In this document: positions 54,097-63,874 of the stretch, in pieces
Layout of the letters: each line of letters begins with the position of its first letter
How positions within the stretch are numbered: position 1 is the first letter of the stretch
DNA from: HIMB11 sp965657135
GTDB lineage: Bacteria > Pseudomonadota > Alphaproteobacteria > Rhodobacterales > Rhodobacteraceae
NCBI GenBank assembly: GCA_965657135.1
Contig: CBFHNF010000014.1
Coordinates: 1 to 64,000, forward strand
DNA length: 64,000 nt
Direction: 5' to 3'
The notes under the pieces: generated by a model
Told to the model about the DNA's origin: nothing
The model's database searches: none
Seen by the model: only the letters and a program-made list of their open reading frames with translations
Program-made: the position numbers and the translations under genes

Positions 54097-54113
54097 AAAA
54101 AAGGAGAGGACAA

Positions 54114-54473
54114 ATGAAATATACAGAAGAACACGAATGGTTACGTGTAGAAGGTGACATTGTCGTCGTTGGCATCACGGAACATGCAAGTACCCAGTTG
54201 GGAGACATTGTTTTTATAGAACTCCCAGAGGAAGGCGACACTGTTTCCAAAGACGACGAAGTTGTCGTGATCGAAAGCGTCAAAGCCGCATCTGATATTC
54301 TAGCACCGCTTGATGGTGAAATTGTTGAAGTCAACGATACGCTTATAGATGAACCATCCAAGGTAAACGACGACCCAATGGGCGATGCATGGTTTTTCAA
54401 AATCAAACCAAGTGATCTGTCCCAAATGGACGATTACATGGACGAAGCAGGCTACAACTCCCTCATCGGATAA
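54114..54473 (+). CDS. gcvH: glycine cleavage system H protein
   Basis: 119-residue lipoyl carrier. The lipoylated Lys57 sits in ESVKAASD, and HEWLRVEGD opens the barrel. It shuttles the aminomethyl group between P, T and L proteins. ATG follows AGGAGAGGACAA. gcvP follows 22 bp later. Confidence 0.97.
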   Translation: MKYTEEHEWLRVEGDIVVVGITEHASTQLGDIVFIELPEEGDTVSKDDEVVVIESVKAASDILAPLDGEIVEVNDTLIDEPSKVNDDPMGDAWFFKIKPSDLSQMDDYMDEAGYNSLIG

Positions 54474-54495
54474 AATTATAAAAAGGAGCACCCAG

Positions 54496-57345
54496 ATGCC
54501 ATTTAAACCAACTGACTATCTGCCCTACGACTTTGCAAACCGTCGACATATTGGACCATCCCCAGCTGAGATGCGCGATATGTTGAAAGTGGTGGGTGCT
54601 CCTAATTTGAATGCACTGATTGATGAAACTTTGCCCAGCTCGATCCGACAGAAAGAACCCTTAGATTTCGGCAAGCCCATGTCAGAGCGAGAGTTGTTGT
54701 TTCATATGCGTGTGACAGCCTCGAAAAACAAGGTCATGAAAAGCCTGATTGGTCAGGGCTATCATGGAACAGTCACACCACCTGTAATCCAGCGCAACAT
54801 TTTGGAAAATCCTGCTTGGTACACTGCCTACACGCCCTATCAGCCCGAGATTTCACAAGGCCGCTTAGAGGCCTTACTTAATTTCCAGACAATGATTTCT
54901 GATTTGACAGGATTGGAAATTGCAAATGCCTCCCTTTTGGATGAGGCCACTGCCTGCGCCGAGGCTATGACAATGGCGCAGCGCGTCGCCAAGTCCAAAG
55001 CCACCGTATTCTTTGTGGACGAAAATTGCCATCCGCAAAACATTGCCGTCATGAAGACGCGAGCAAAACCCTTGGGAATTAAGATCATTGTTGGACATCC
55101 AGATACATTAGACCCCGAGGCGGTATTTGGCGCAATTTTCCAATACCCAGGCACCAATGGCCACATTCGGGATTTCACCAATGAATTCACCGCCCTTCAT
55201 GCCCAAAAGGCGATTGGTATTGTTTCCGCCGATCCATTGGCACTCACACTTCTAAAAGACCCAGGATCAATGGGGGCGGATATTGCCGTCGGCAGCACCC
55301 AGCGCTTTGGTGTTCCTGAGGGATACGGCGGCCCACATGCAGCATATATGTCAACCAAGGACGCCTATAAACGTTCGATGCCCGGTCGGATCGTCGGCAT
55401 TTCGATTGATAGCCACGGCAACAAAGCGTATCGCCTGTCCTTGCAGACACGCGAACAGCATATTCGTCGTGAAAAGGCGACCTCCAACGTATGTACAGCC
55501 CAAGCTCTACTTGCAGTAATGGCATCGTTTTATGCGGTTTTTCACGGTCCTGAAGGATTAAAGGCAATCGCACAACGCATTCATCGCAAGACTGTTCGCC
55601 TTGCAAAGGGTTTGGAAGAAGCTGGGTTTAACGTGGAACCATCCGCGTTTTTTGATACGATCACAGTAGATGTGGGTTTGTTACAAAAAGGCGTGATGCA
55701 GGCTGCCGTCAATGAGGGTATCAACCTGCGCGCGGTTGGGAAAGCCAAGATTGGTATTTCACTGGACGAACGCACCCGTCGCGAAACAACTGAAGCCGTC
55801 TGGCGCGCCTTTGGAATTGAACGTTCCGACGATGACCTTACTCCACAATATCGTATTCCAGACGAGAACAAACGCACAACCAAATATCTGGAACACGACG
55901 TGTTTCACATGAACCGAGCAGAAACAGAGATGATGCGCTACATGCGGCGTCTATCGGATCGCGATTTGGCCTTGGATCGCGCTATGATCCCACTTGGATC
56001 ATGCACGATGAAATTGAACTCTGTTGCAGAGATGATGCCCGTCAGTTGGCGTGAATTTTCGCTAATCCACCCCTATGCACCAGCGGATCAGACTCTGGGC
56101 TATCAAGAACTGATCGATGATCTCTCAGACAAACTCTGCCAAATCACGGGATATGACGCCATTTCTATGCAGCCGAATTCCGGTGCTCAGGGGGAATATG
56201 CTGGTCTGCTGACGATTGCAGAATATCACGCAGCACGCGGTGAGGGGCACCGTGACGTTTGTTTGATCCCAATGTCGGCACATGGCACAAACCCAGCCAG
56301 CGCACAGATGGTCGGGTGGAAAGTTGTTGCCGTGAATTCAAATGACAATGGCGACATCGACCTTGATGATTTCCGCCAAAAAGCCGAATTACACAAAAAT
56401 AATCTGGCTGGATGCATGATTACCTACCCCTCGACACACGGGGTTTTCGAAGAAACCGTGCATGAAGTTTGCCAAATCACCCATGAATTTGGTGGTCAAG
56501 TTTACATCGATGGCGCCAATATGAATGCCATGGTTGGACTGTCCCGACCAGGTGATATTGGTGGGGATGTGAGCCATTTGAACTTGCACAAGACATTCTG
56601 CATTCCCCATGGTGGCGGCGGGCCTGGCATGGGGCCAATCGGGGTAAAATCACATCTAATCCAGCATCTTCCATGTCATCCGTTAGAAGATGGAAATGCA
56701 GGACCGGTATCAGCCGCACCATTTGGCTCGCCCTCGCTTCTTCCTATCTCTTGGGCTTATTGCCTGATGATGGGCGGAGAAGGATTGACCCAAGCGACAC
56801 GCGTTGCAATTTTAAACGCAAACTACATCGCAAAACGATTAGAAGGCGCATTCGACGTCCTTTACAAAGGGAGCAATGGCCGCATCGCGCATGAATGTAT
56901 CTTAGACGTTCGTCCATTTGTCGACAGTGCGGGCATCACGGTTGAGGATATAGCAAAACGCTTGATGGACTGTGGATTTCATGCCCCGACCATGTCATGG
57001 CCCGTTGCAGGCACACTGATGGTCGAACCTACGGAGTCAGAAACCAAATCAGAATTGGACCGTTTTTGTGATGCAATGCTAGCCATTCGCGCGGAAATTG
57101 CCGAGATCGAAAATGGATCTATGGATCAAGTGAACAATCCACTGAAAAACGCGCCACATACGGTCGAAGATTTGGTTGGTACGTGGGATCGTCCCTATTC
57201 ACGTGAACAAGGATGTTTTCCACCCGGCGCATTTCGCGTGGACAAATACTGGCCGCCGGTCAATCGTGTCGATAACGCATATGGAGATCGTAACTTGATC
57301 TGTGTCTGTCCCCCAATGAGCGATTTTTCACAAGCAGCGGAATAA
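54496..57345 (+). CDS. gcvP: glycine dehydrogenase (decarboxylating), P protein
   Basis: 949-residue fused P protein (both halves in one chain, as in E. coli). The PLP Lys is in NLHKTFCIPHGGGGPGMGP near residue 700; HxGP-type N-terminal RRHIGP opens it. It decarboxylates glycine and loads the aminomethyl group on GcvH. Start ATG 54496 after AAGGAGCACCCAG; a longer frame running through the end of gcvH is rejected. Confidence 0.97.
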   Translation: MPFKPTDYLPYDFANRRHIGPSPAEMRDMLKVVGAPNLNALIDETLPSSIRQKEPLDFGKPMSERELLFHMRVTASKNKVMKSLIGQGYHGTVTPPVIQRNILENPAWYTAYTPYQPEISQGRLEALLNFQTMISDLTGLEIANASLLDEATACAEAMTMAQRVAKSKATVFFVDENCHPQNIAVMKTRAKPLGIKIIVGHPDTLDPEAVFGAIFQYPGTNGHIRDFTNEFTALHAQKAIGIVSADPLALTLLKDPGSMGADIAVGSTQRFGVPEGYGGPHAAYMSTKDAYKRSMPGRIVGISIDSHGNKAYRLSLQTREQHIRREKATSNVCTAQALLAVMASFYAVFHGPEGLKAIAQRIHRKTVRLAKGLEEAGFNVEPSAFFDTITVDVGLLQKGVMQAAVNEGINLRAVGKAKIGISLDERTRRETTEAVWRAFGIERSDDDLTPQYRIPDENKRTTKYLEHDVFHMNRAETEMMRYMRRLSDRDLALDRAMIPLGSCTMKLNSVAEMMPVSWREFSLIHPYAPADQTLGYQELIDDLSDKLCQITGYDAISMQPNSGAQGEYAGLLTIAEYHAARGEGHRDVCLIPMSAHGTNPASAQMVGWKVVAVNSNDNGDIDLDDFRQKAELHKNNLAGCMITYPSTHGVFEETVHEVCQITHEFGGQVYIDGANMNAMVGLSRPGDIGGDVSHLNLHKTFCIPHGGGGPGMGPIGVKSHLIQHLPCHPLEDGNAGPVSAAPFGSPSLLPISWAYCLMMGGEGLTQATRVAILNANYIAKRLEGAFDVLYKGSNGRIAHECILDVRPFVDSAGITVEDIAKRLMDCGFHAPTMSWPVAGTLMVEPTESETKSELDRFCDAMLAIRAEIAEIENGSMDQVNNPLKNAPHTVEDLVGTWDRPYSREQGCFPPGAFRVDKYWPPVNRVDNAYGDRNLICVCPPMSDFSQAAE

Positions 57346-57351
57346 ACATAA

Positions 57352-58704
57352 ATGTCAGCATTTACCTTTCCAATCGGGACACATACGCCACCAGAGCATT
57401 CGCAGGCGTTACCCGATAAGGTGGATGTTGTGATTATAGGGGGCGGCGTCGTGGGCATCTGCGCCGCGTTCTTTTTACGTCGAAAGGGCTTTAGCGTCTT
57501 TGTTTGTGAAAAAGGCCGCATAGCTGGTGAACAATCATCTCGTAATTGGGGATGGATTCGCCAACAGGGCCGCGATCCAGACGAGTTGCCGATTATGATT
57601 GAGGCAAACCGCCTTTGGCATGAATTGGCACCGCAACTGGATTGCGATATCGGTCTGCGACAAGGTGGTATCGTGTACTTCAGCAATGATGACAACGAAC
57701 TTGGGCGCTATAACGATTTTACGAAACTGGCCTTTGAACACGGGATAGAGTCGAGCTTGCTCAGCTCTGCACAGGTGGGCGATCTCATTCCAAGCTTGAA
57801 CAAATCTTATCGCGGTGCATTACATACACCCTCAGACATGCGTGCCGAACCATGGCTGGCGGTTCCCGCGATTGCGCGCCTTGCCCAGGCCGAGGGCGCA
57901 ATCCTTCGCGAAGATTGCGCTGTGCGTCGACTTACTATGACCGACGGTCATGTAACGGGTGTGGTCACAGAACACGGAGAGGTCGCATGCGAACAGGTCC
58001 TGCTTGCGGGTGGGGCATGGTCGTCACTTTTCCTACAAGCGCATGGCGTGCGAATTCCGCAGCTTTCGGTACGTGCGACCGTGGTAAAAACATCGCCTCT
58101 ACCCGAGATTTTCGCCGGCGGTGCAGTTGACAGCGAATTGGCATTTCGACATCGCAGTGATGGTGGATATTCGCTGGCAACCAGCAGCACGCATGATTTA
58201 TTTTTGGGATGGGACGGGGTGCGTCACGCAAAATTGTTTTGGCCAGCTATCAAAAGCGACCCCTTCAACAACCGCATCAATCCATTTGGTCCCAAAGATT
58301 ACCCCGACAGCTGGAGTATCAAACGAGATTGGGCCGACACAGACAAATCTCCATTTGAAACAACCCGCGTTCTAAATCCAGCGCCATCCAAGAAGGCACT
58401 GCGAATCATTCAAAGATCGTTTGACCGCGCGTTTCCGCAATTTCAGGGATGGTCAATTGCTGGTGCTTGGGCCGGATTAATTGACACGATGCCAGATGTT
58501 GTGCCGATCATTGATCACTGCGCAGAAATACCCGGTCTAACGATTGCAACGGGAATGTCTGGGCACGGCTTTGGTATTGGGCCCGGTGTTGGAAAAATCG
58601 TTGCGGATTTGATGTCAGGACATCGTATCAATCACTCGCTGACACGTTTTCGCTTTGGCAGGTTTCAAGATGGAACACCTATCACCTTGGGGCCAGCACT
58701 TTAG
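57352..58704 (+). CDS. FAD-dependent oxidoreductase, DadA-like
   Basis: 450-residue flavoprotein. VVIIGGGVVGICAAF (27-41) binds FAD, GEQSSRNWGWIRQQGRD (about 62-79) is characteristic of a subgroup in Roseobacters, and SGHGFGIGPGVGKIVADL closes it. Oxidation of a D-amino acid or N-methyl glycine derivative is likely; sarcosine or D-amino acid would produce glycine or keto acid and ammonia. It lies 6 bp after gcvP, so it is probably in the riboswitch-controlled operon. Confidence 0.87.
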   Translation: MSAFTFPIGTHTPPEHSQALPDKVDVVIIGGGVVGICAAFFLRRKGFSVFVCEKGRIAGEQSSRNWGWIRQQGRDPDELPIMIEANRLWHELAPQLDCDIGLRQGGIVYFSNDDNELGRYNDFTKLAFEHGIESSLLSSAQVGDLIPSLNKSYRGALHTPSDMRAEPWLAVPAIARLAQAEGAILREDCAVRRLTMTDGHVTGVVTEHGEVACEQVLLAGGAWSSLFLQAHGVRIPQLSVRATVVKTSPLPEIFAGGAVDSELAFRHRSDGGYSLATSSTHDLFLGWDGVRHAKLFWPAIKSDPFNNRINPFGPKDYPDSWSIKRDWADTDKSPFETTRVLNPAPSKKALRIIQRSFDRAFPQFQGWSIAGAWAGLIDTMPDVVPIIDHCAEIPGLTIATGMSGHGFGIGPGVGKIVADLMSGHRINHSLTRFRFGRFQDGTPITLGPAL

Positions 58705-58781
58705 TAGGCTGCAACCAACCCGCTAGAATTTTCACATTTCTGATATGCACCACCAGTGTTCTTGCCACAGGACTTGGAATT

Positions 58782-58811
58782 CGCTATCACCCAATTTACG
58801 ATTTGATAGCG
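58782..58811. promoter_or_regulatory. inverted repeat before the aldolase gene
   Basis: CGCTATCA (58782-58789) and TGATAGCG (58804-58811), perfect 8-bp arms 14 bp apart, 35 bp upstream of the aldolase start. It is a likely operator for an unknown repressor. Confidence 0.45.
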
Positions 58812-58845
58812 TTAACATCGCTTAGCAAGGACACCAACACAAACC

Positions 58846-59508
58846 ATGCGCTTATATCTGGATACGGCTGAAAAGGACGATTGGAAACACTGGATGCCAA
58901 GCGGAGCCTTTTATGGAATTACCACCAATCCCCTTCTCACGGCGCGCGCGGGGCTCGTCTACGATCAAATCAATTGGCAGGATATGGTACAGACAGCTGC
59001 AGATTATGGCGCACAAGAATTTCATGCACAAGTGGTTGGCACCGATGTTCATGCCCTAAAATTTGCAGACCACATGTATAAACTGGGGATTTCTGCGGGT
59101 CTTGAATGCGTCATTAAGGTTCCACTGAACGTATGGGGCATCAACCTTGCGCACCAGATAAAGACGATGGGTGGAAAAATCTTGATGACTGCCTGCTATG
59201 ATGCAAAGCAAATGATTACCGCAAATGCCGTTGGTGCAGATTACTTGGCCCCCTATTTCGGCAGAATGGCCGAAGCTGGACTGGATGCTATGGCGCACAT
59301 GCGCGCACTTCATTCAATGTCGTGGAACGGGCCCTGCCGTCCCCTTATTGCCTCTGTGCGCAGCGCTCAACAAATGGTGGAAATCGCCGAAATTGGGCAT
59401 GATTGTTTTACGATCGCACCAAACATTGCGCTGGATCTGTTTCAAAACACACTCACCGAAAAGGCGGCTGATGACTTTGAACGCGCCGCAAAGGGAGAAT
59501 TCCAATGA
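58846..59508 (+). CDS. transaldolase-family aldolase (TalC/FSA-like)
   Basis: 220-residue TIM-barrel enzyme; Schiff-base Lys91 in ECVIKVPLN and GITTNP(L) at the N-terminus (about 24-30) are the FSA/transaldolase signatures. The size is that of fructose-6-phosphate aldolase, not of full-length transaldolase. The substrate could be a sugar phosphate produced by the kinase downstream, which overlaps it by 4 bp. Function in a small sugar pathway is inferred. Confidence 0.86.
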   Translation: MRLYLDTAEKDDWKHWMPSGAFYGITTNPLLTARAGLVYDQINWQDMVQTAADYGAQEFHAQVVGTDVHALKFADHMYKLGISAGLECVIKVPLNVWGINLAHQIKTMGGKILMTACYDAKQMITANAVGADYLAPYFGRMAEAGLDAMAHMRALHSMSWNGPCRPLIASVRSAQQMVEIAEIGHDCFTIAPNIALDLFQNTLTEKAADDFERAAKGEFQ

Positions 59509-60431
59509 TTACAATTGGTGGCGAAAACCTGATTGACTATGTGCAAACGGACGTCAAAGACGGACTTCCCGTTTATACGGCGATCCCTGGCGGTTCCTGC
59601 TATAATGTGGCGATTGCAGCAGCACGACAAGGACAACTGGTCAGTTATGCAACGCCCATTTCCAATGACAGTCTTGGGCAAATTTTGGCCCAGCGTCTGA
59701 TTGATGATGGCGTGCACCTCAGCACTCCGCGAACCAGCGCCCCAACATCTTTGGCGGTTGTTTCTGTGAACGATGGACAACCAAGCTATCAATTTTATCG
59801 CAGTGACACCGCAGATCGGCATATAACCAATGACACCTTGAATTTGGCAATTTCATCTGAAACGCGGATTTTTCACGTGGGTTCGCTCGCCCTAATTGAT
59901 GGGACAGACGCAGACCTATGGGAACAACGTTTTGCGACTTTGGCATCAAATAATGTCGTTACCAGCTTGGACCCAAATGCACGCCCTGTCGTCGTTAAGG
60001 ACAAAGACCCTTACGTCGCGCGGATTATGCGCATGATGACACATGCGCGCGTCCTCAAACTATCTGACGAAGATTTAGAATACCTGATTCCAGATCTTCC
60101 CCTAAAGGCTGCGTTTGAACGGATATGTGAACATGCACAAGCAGACATAACGATCCTAACCAAAGGAGCGGACGGAGCCGTTGTGTATGCGAACGAAGAA
60201 TATTTTGACGTCGCCGCAAAGCAAGCAAATCCATTGGTCGATACCGTCGGTGCAGGTGATACGTTCATGGGCACTTTGTTGGTTGAATTGAATAAAACGG
60301 ATCTGTCTGCAGCAAACCTGCGATCAATTTCAAAGGATGCTTTGATCCGCATCGTCTCACGCGCTGCCAAAGCGGCAGCTCTGAATTGCCAAAGTGCTGG
60401 ATGTAATCCGCCCTATGATGGGGATTTATAA
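59505..60431 (+). CDS. PfkB-family carbohydrate kinase
   Basis: 308-residue ribokinase-fold enzyme. The catalytic Asp252 is in the DTVGAGD signature (second PfkB motif), with the first motif (GGSCYNVAIAAARQG) near residue 29-43. Sequence and length resemble fructokinases. It likely phosphorylates a sugar that the adjacent aldolase uses or produces. No transporter is next to them. Confidence 0.9.
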   Translation: MITIGGENLIDYVQTDVKDGLPVYTAIPGGSCYNVAIAAARQGQLVSYATPISNDSLGQILAQRLIDDGVHLSTPRTSAPTSLAVVSVNDGQPSYQFYRSDTADRHITNDTLNLAISSETRIFHVGSLALIDGTDADLWEQRFATLASNNVVTSLDPNARPVVVKDKDPYVARIMRMMTHARVLKLSDEDLEYLIPDLPLKAAFERICEHAQADITILTKGADGAVVYANEEYFDVAAKQANPLVDTVGAGDTFMGTLLVELNKTDLSAANLRSISKDALIRIVSRAAKAAALNCQSAGCNPPYDGDL

Positions 60432-60611
60432 CCAGGTTCAGATCAACCGCGTCATATTGCAACGATTCAGATTACCTAATTGAATTTTCTATCCATATCC
60501 TGTATGCGATCGCTGTCATTCACAAGAATGCTGCGTCTGCACAGTGTTGTGGAACCCGATTTGACGCAGTGTTGACGAAAGCTTCCATATGGCTTGAAAG
60601 GTAGGAAATTT

Positions 60612-62825
60612 ATGACCGATACAGCAACCCCTGATATATTGTATACAATTGTAGACGAAGCGCCCGAATTGGCCAGTGCGTCGCTACTTCCAATCATTCG
60701 TTCATTCGCATCTGCTGCGGGTGTGAGCATTGGTACCAAAGACATTTCACTTGCTGGACGAATCATTTCTGCTTTCCCCGAATTTTTGTCAGACGAGCAA
60801 CGCCAGACCGACGATTTGGCAGCCTTGGGTGAATTGGTGAAAACACCTTCTGCTAATGTCATCAAACTTCCAAATATTTCAGCATCGGTTCCACAGCTCA
60901 CTGCAGCAATCGCAGAGTTACAAGAGCAAGGGTATGCCCTACCAAACTATCCAGAAGAACCAAAGTCTGACGAGGAAAAATCAATCCGTGCGCGATATGA
61001 TGCAATCAAAGGATCAGCGGTAAACCCCGTTTTGCGCGAAGGAAACTCTGATCGTCGCGCTGCGCGTGCCGTGAAAAACTATGCCATGAAAAACCCACAT
61101 TCAATGGGTGAATGGGTGAATAGCTCAAAAACGCATGTCGCATCTATGGATGGCAACGATTTCCGATCAAATGAAGTTTCTGCTACTGTAACGGATGCCC
61201 AAGCGGGCCCTGCAAAAATCGAATTCACTGATGTGGATGGCACCGTTAGCGTCCTAAAAGAAGGGCTAGACATCCTGGCTGGAACGGTTGTTGATGCAAC
61301 ATTCATGAGCGCATCTGCCTTGCGTAATTTCCTACGCAAAGAAATTGCAAACGCAAAAGAAGAAGGCGTTTTGTTTTCATTGCACATGAAGGCGACAATG
61401 ATGAAGGTTTCTGACCCAATCATTTTTGGGCATGCCGTTTCTGTATTCTTTGAAGAAGCCTTTGAAAAACATGCTGATGCGCTTGCTGCTGCGGGCGTCA
61501 ATCCAAACTCTGGCCTTGGGGACGTATTAGATCGCATCGCCGATCAACCAGAAATCCTTGCTGATTTCAACGCGATCATGGCGGATAAGGCACCCATGTA
61601 CATGGTTGATAGCGATCGTGGTATCACGAACCTACATGTCCCGTCTGACGTTATCATCGATGCGTCAATGCCTGCGGTTATTCGCGCTGGTGGCAAAGGT
61701 TGGGGACCAGACGGCGAACCTGCAGATACGAAATGTGTGATCCCTGACAATTGTTATGCACCAGTCTATGATGAAACCATCAAGTATTTCAAAGAAACTG
61801 GCGCTCTGGATCCAACTACTTCGGGTGCAGTTGCGAACGTTGGATTGATGGCGCAAAAGGCCGAAGAATACGGAAGCCATCCAACAACGTTTGAAATCCC
61901 TGCAAATGGAACGATCCGTTATATCGTTGCGAATGGTGACGTGTTACACGAGCAAGCGGTTGAGAAAGGCGACATTTGGCGGTCTTCAAGCGTGCGCAAA
62001 GCACCAATCGAAGACTGGGTGCGTTTGGGTATTTCCCGTCAGGCCGCGACAGGATCACAAGCAATCTTTTGGCTGGACGAAACACGCGCACATGATGCCG
62101 AATTGATCAAATACGTCACTCCCATCTTAGAAGCAGAAGGTGTCGCAGATAAGTTCCAGATCCTTGCCCCACGCGAGGCGACGCGCGTGACATTGGAAAA
62201 AATTCGCACGGGAGCAGATAGTATCGCAATCAGCGGGAATGTCCTGCGCGATTACCTGACCGACCTATTCCCAATCCTTGAATTGGGAACATCTGCGAAA
62301 ATGCTGTCTATTGTGAAATTGATGCAGGGTGGTGGATTGTTCGAAACTGGTGCTGGCGGATCGGCCCCAAAACACGTGCAACAGTTGGTTGAAGAAAACC
62401 ACCTACGCTGGGACAGCCTAGGGGAATTCTGCGCACTCGGCGAAAGCCTTGGCTTTTTGGCTGATGCGACAGGGAATTCAAAGGCGGCTGTACTAGGTGC
62501 TGCCGTTGATGTGGCAACCCAAGGCATTTTGGACAATAATAAGTCGCCAGAACGAAAAGTTGGACAAACTGACAATCGTGATAGCCATTACTTCTTTGCG
62601 CTTTATTGGGCCGAAGCATTGGCCGAGCAAGCCAATGACAGTGAAATTGCAGCACATTTTGCCCCAATCGCCAAAGCGCTTGCTGACAACCAAGACGTAA
62701 TTTTGGCAGAACTGGCCAAGGTGCAGGGCGCGCCAGCCGATATCGGTGGCTATTATCGTCCTAACCCAAAAAAATTAGCGCGCATCATGCGCCCAAGCGC
62801 AACTTTGAATAATATCATAGGATAA
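60612..62825 (+). CDS. icd: monomeric NADP-dependent isocitrate dehydrogenase
   Basis: 737-residue IDH of the monomeric type II family (usual length about 740). DGTVSVLKEGL near 200, KATMMKVSDPIIFGHAVS, and the substrate/metal stretch RGITNLHVPSDVIIDASMPA, KCVIPDNCYAPVYDETI are diagnostic. It makes 2-oxoglutarate and NADPH in the TCA cycle. The start at 60612 follows AGGAAATTT. A repeated TTGACG at about 60549-60565 may contain the -35 element. Terminated by a strong hairpin. Confidence 0.95.
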   Translation: MTDTATPDILYTIVDEAPELASASLLPIIRSFASAAGVSIGTKDISLAGRIISAFPEFLSDEQRQTDDLAALGELVKTPSANVIKLPNISASVPQLTAAIAELQEQGYALPNYPEEPKSDEEKSIRARYDAIKGSAVNPVLREGNSDRRAARAVKNYAMKNPHSMGEWVNSSKTHVASMDGNDFRSNEVSATVTDAQAGPAKIEFTDVDGTVSVLKEGLDILAGTVVDATFMSASALRNFLRKEIANAKEEGVLFSLHMKATMMKVSDPIIFGHAVSVFFEEAFEKHADALAAAGVNPNSGLGDVLDRIADQPEILADFNAIMADKAPMYMVDSDRGITNLHVPSDVIIDASMPAVIRAGGKGWGPDGEPADTKCVIPDNCYAPVYDETIKYFKETGALDPTTSGAVANVGLMAQKAEEYGSHPTTFEIPANGTIRYIVANGDVLHEQAVEKGDIWRSSSVRKAPIEDWVRLGISRQAATGSQAIFWLDETRAHDAELIKYVTPILEAEGVADKFQILAPREATRVTLEKIRTGADSIAISGNVLRDYLTDLFPILELGTSAKMLSIVKLMQGGGLFETGAGGSAPKHVQQLVEENHLRWDSLGEFCALGESLGFLADATGNSKAAVLGAAVDVATQGILDNNKSPERKVGQTDNRDSHYFFALYWAEALAEQANDSEIAAHFAPIAKALADNQDVILAELAKVQGAPADIGGYYRPNPKKLARIMRPSATLNNIIG

Positions 62826-62843
62826 TTAGCGCAACATCTGTTC

Positions 62844-62871
62844 AAAAAGGCGGCGTTTGCGTCGCCTTTTT
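62844..62871 (+). terminator. icd terminator
   Basis: 12-base arms AAAAAGGCGGCG / CGTCGCCTTTTT (one G-T pair), TTTG loop and T-run. A-run on the left makes it functional for pcaQ as well. Confidence 0.9.
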
Positions 62872-63785
62872 CATGTTCGTAGTTCCTGTGAAACACGGCG
62901 CAAACACTGCAGGAATGCACTGCGATCCACATTCGGCGTTGCATTTGCTATTGTGAACACACCAACCGGCCCTGCTAATAATTCAGATCGCAATGGGCAG
63001 GTGACCAAGGATCCATTCAAAAGCTCAGCCAAAACGACACCGCGGGAAATGAACCAAATGTGATCCGATCGCTGAACAATCCGCCGCCCGATCGGCAGCG
63101 ATACAGTTTCAACGCTTCCCTGCGCGCCAGTCATTCCCACACTCGTTAAATACCGCACGACCGTTGGGCGGATAACAGCGCCTTTAGGCGGCATGACCAA
63201 TGGAAAATGAATAATGTGTTCATAGGGTTGCGCAGATGATAAAATTGGATGATTTGGGCGCACCACACAAACCACGTCTTCTGAGTAAAATTGCTCAAAC
63301 GCAATGTCTGTCAGCAGCTCAGCGTCCGGCATTCGTCCAACCACCAAATCCAATTGACCATCGCGAAGTTGATTGAACAGCATCCAATTTGGTCCTGTTC
63401 TAATCTTGATCTGACAATTGGTGTTCTCGTGCAAAAAAGCCAAAATCGCATCTGGGACAAGTTCAGTTGCAGCCGTTGGAAGTGATCCAACGCGTAATTC
63501 ACGCCGATGGATTTCTTTGCTCAGGCGATCTCGCGCTTTGGACAATTCCAACCACGATGCCGCTGCATGGCTTTGGAATATTCGGCCCTGTTCATTCAGT
63601 TGCAAGCGACGACCGACACGATCAAACAGACGTGCCTCAAGCAGCTCCTCGAGTTCTTTAATTGTTTTTGAAACGGCCGGCTGAGTGATATTTAACGAAA
63701 CCGCAGCAAGAGACACGCTTTCGACTCGTGCCACTTCAAGAAAACATTTTATGTGTCGCAGACGAAGAGAACGTTCCCAATTCAT
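62871..63785 (-). CDS. pcaQ: LysR-family regulator PcaQ
   Basis: 304 residues. N-terminal winged helix with RLRHIKCFLEVARVESVSLAA and LNITQPAVSKTIKELEE, then an effector domain. RVGSLPTAATELVPDAI, DLVVGRMPDAELL and the FEQFYSEDVVCVVRPNHP block resemble PcaQ of Rhizobiales. It is divergent from pcaC, the expected position. It probably responds to protocatechuate-pathway intermediates and activates the pca operon. A PcaQ-type site overlaps its own start. Confidence 0.88.
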   Translation of the reverse strand: MNWERSLRLRHIKCFLEVARVESVSLAAVSLNITQPAVSKTIKELEELLEARLFDRVGRRLQLNEQGRIFQSHAAASWLELSKARDRLSKEIHRRELRVGSLPTAATELVPDAILAFLHENTNCQIKIRTGPNWMLFNQLRDGQLDLVVGRMPDAELLTDIAFEQFYSEDVVCVVRPNHPILSSAQPYEHIIHFPLVMPPKGAVIRPTVVRYLTSVGMTGAQGSVETVSLPIGRRIVQRSDHIWFISRGVVLAELLNGSLVTCPLRSELLAGPVGVFTIANATPNVDRSAFLQCLRRVSQELRT

Positions 63786-63799
63786 AACCCATTAGTTAT
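63784..63799. promoter_or_regulatory. PcaQ operator candidate
   Basis: ATAACC-CATT-AGTTAT, close to the ATAACC-N4-GGTTAA site I recall for Sinorhizobium PcaQ. It overlaps the pcaQ start codon and is 76 bp upstream of pcaC, so it may serve both autocontrol and activation. Confidence 0.55.
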
Positions 63800-63837
63800 A
63801 ACATAAGGGAATTTTAACAATATATTATTTTTGATTT

Positions 63838-63857
63838 TTATGATTATCTGATCATAA
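63838..63857. promoter_or_regulatory. dyad over the presumed pcaC -10 region
   Basis: TTATGAT-TATCTG-ATCATAA, 7-bp arms. It includes TATGAT at 63839-63844, a good -10 element; a possible -35 TTAACA is at 63814-63819. Confidence 0.35.
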
Positions 63858-63874
63858 ATTTGAGAGGGTGCTTG

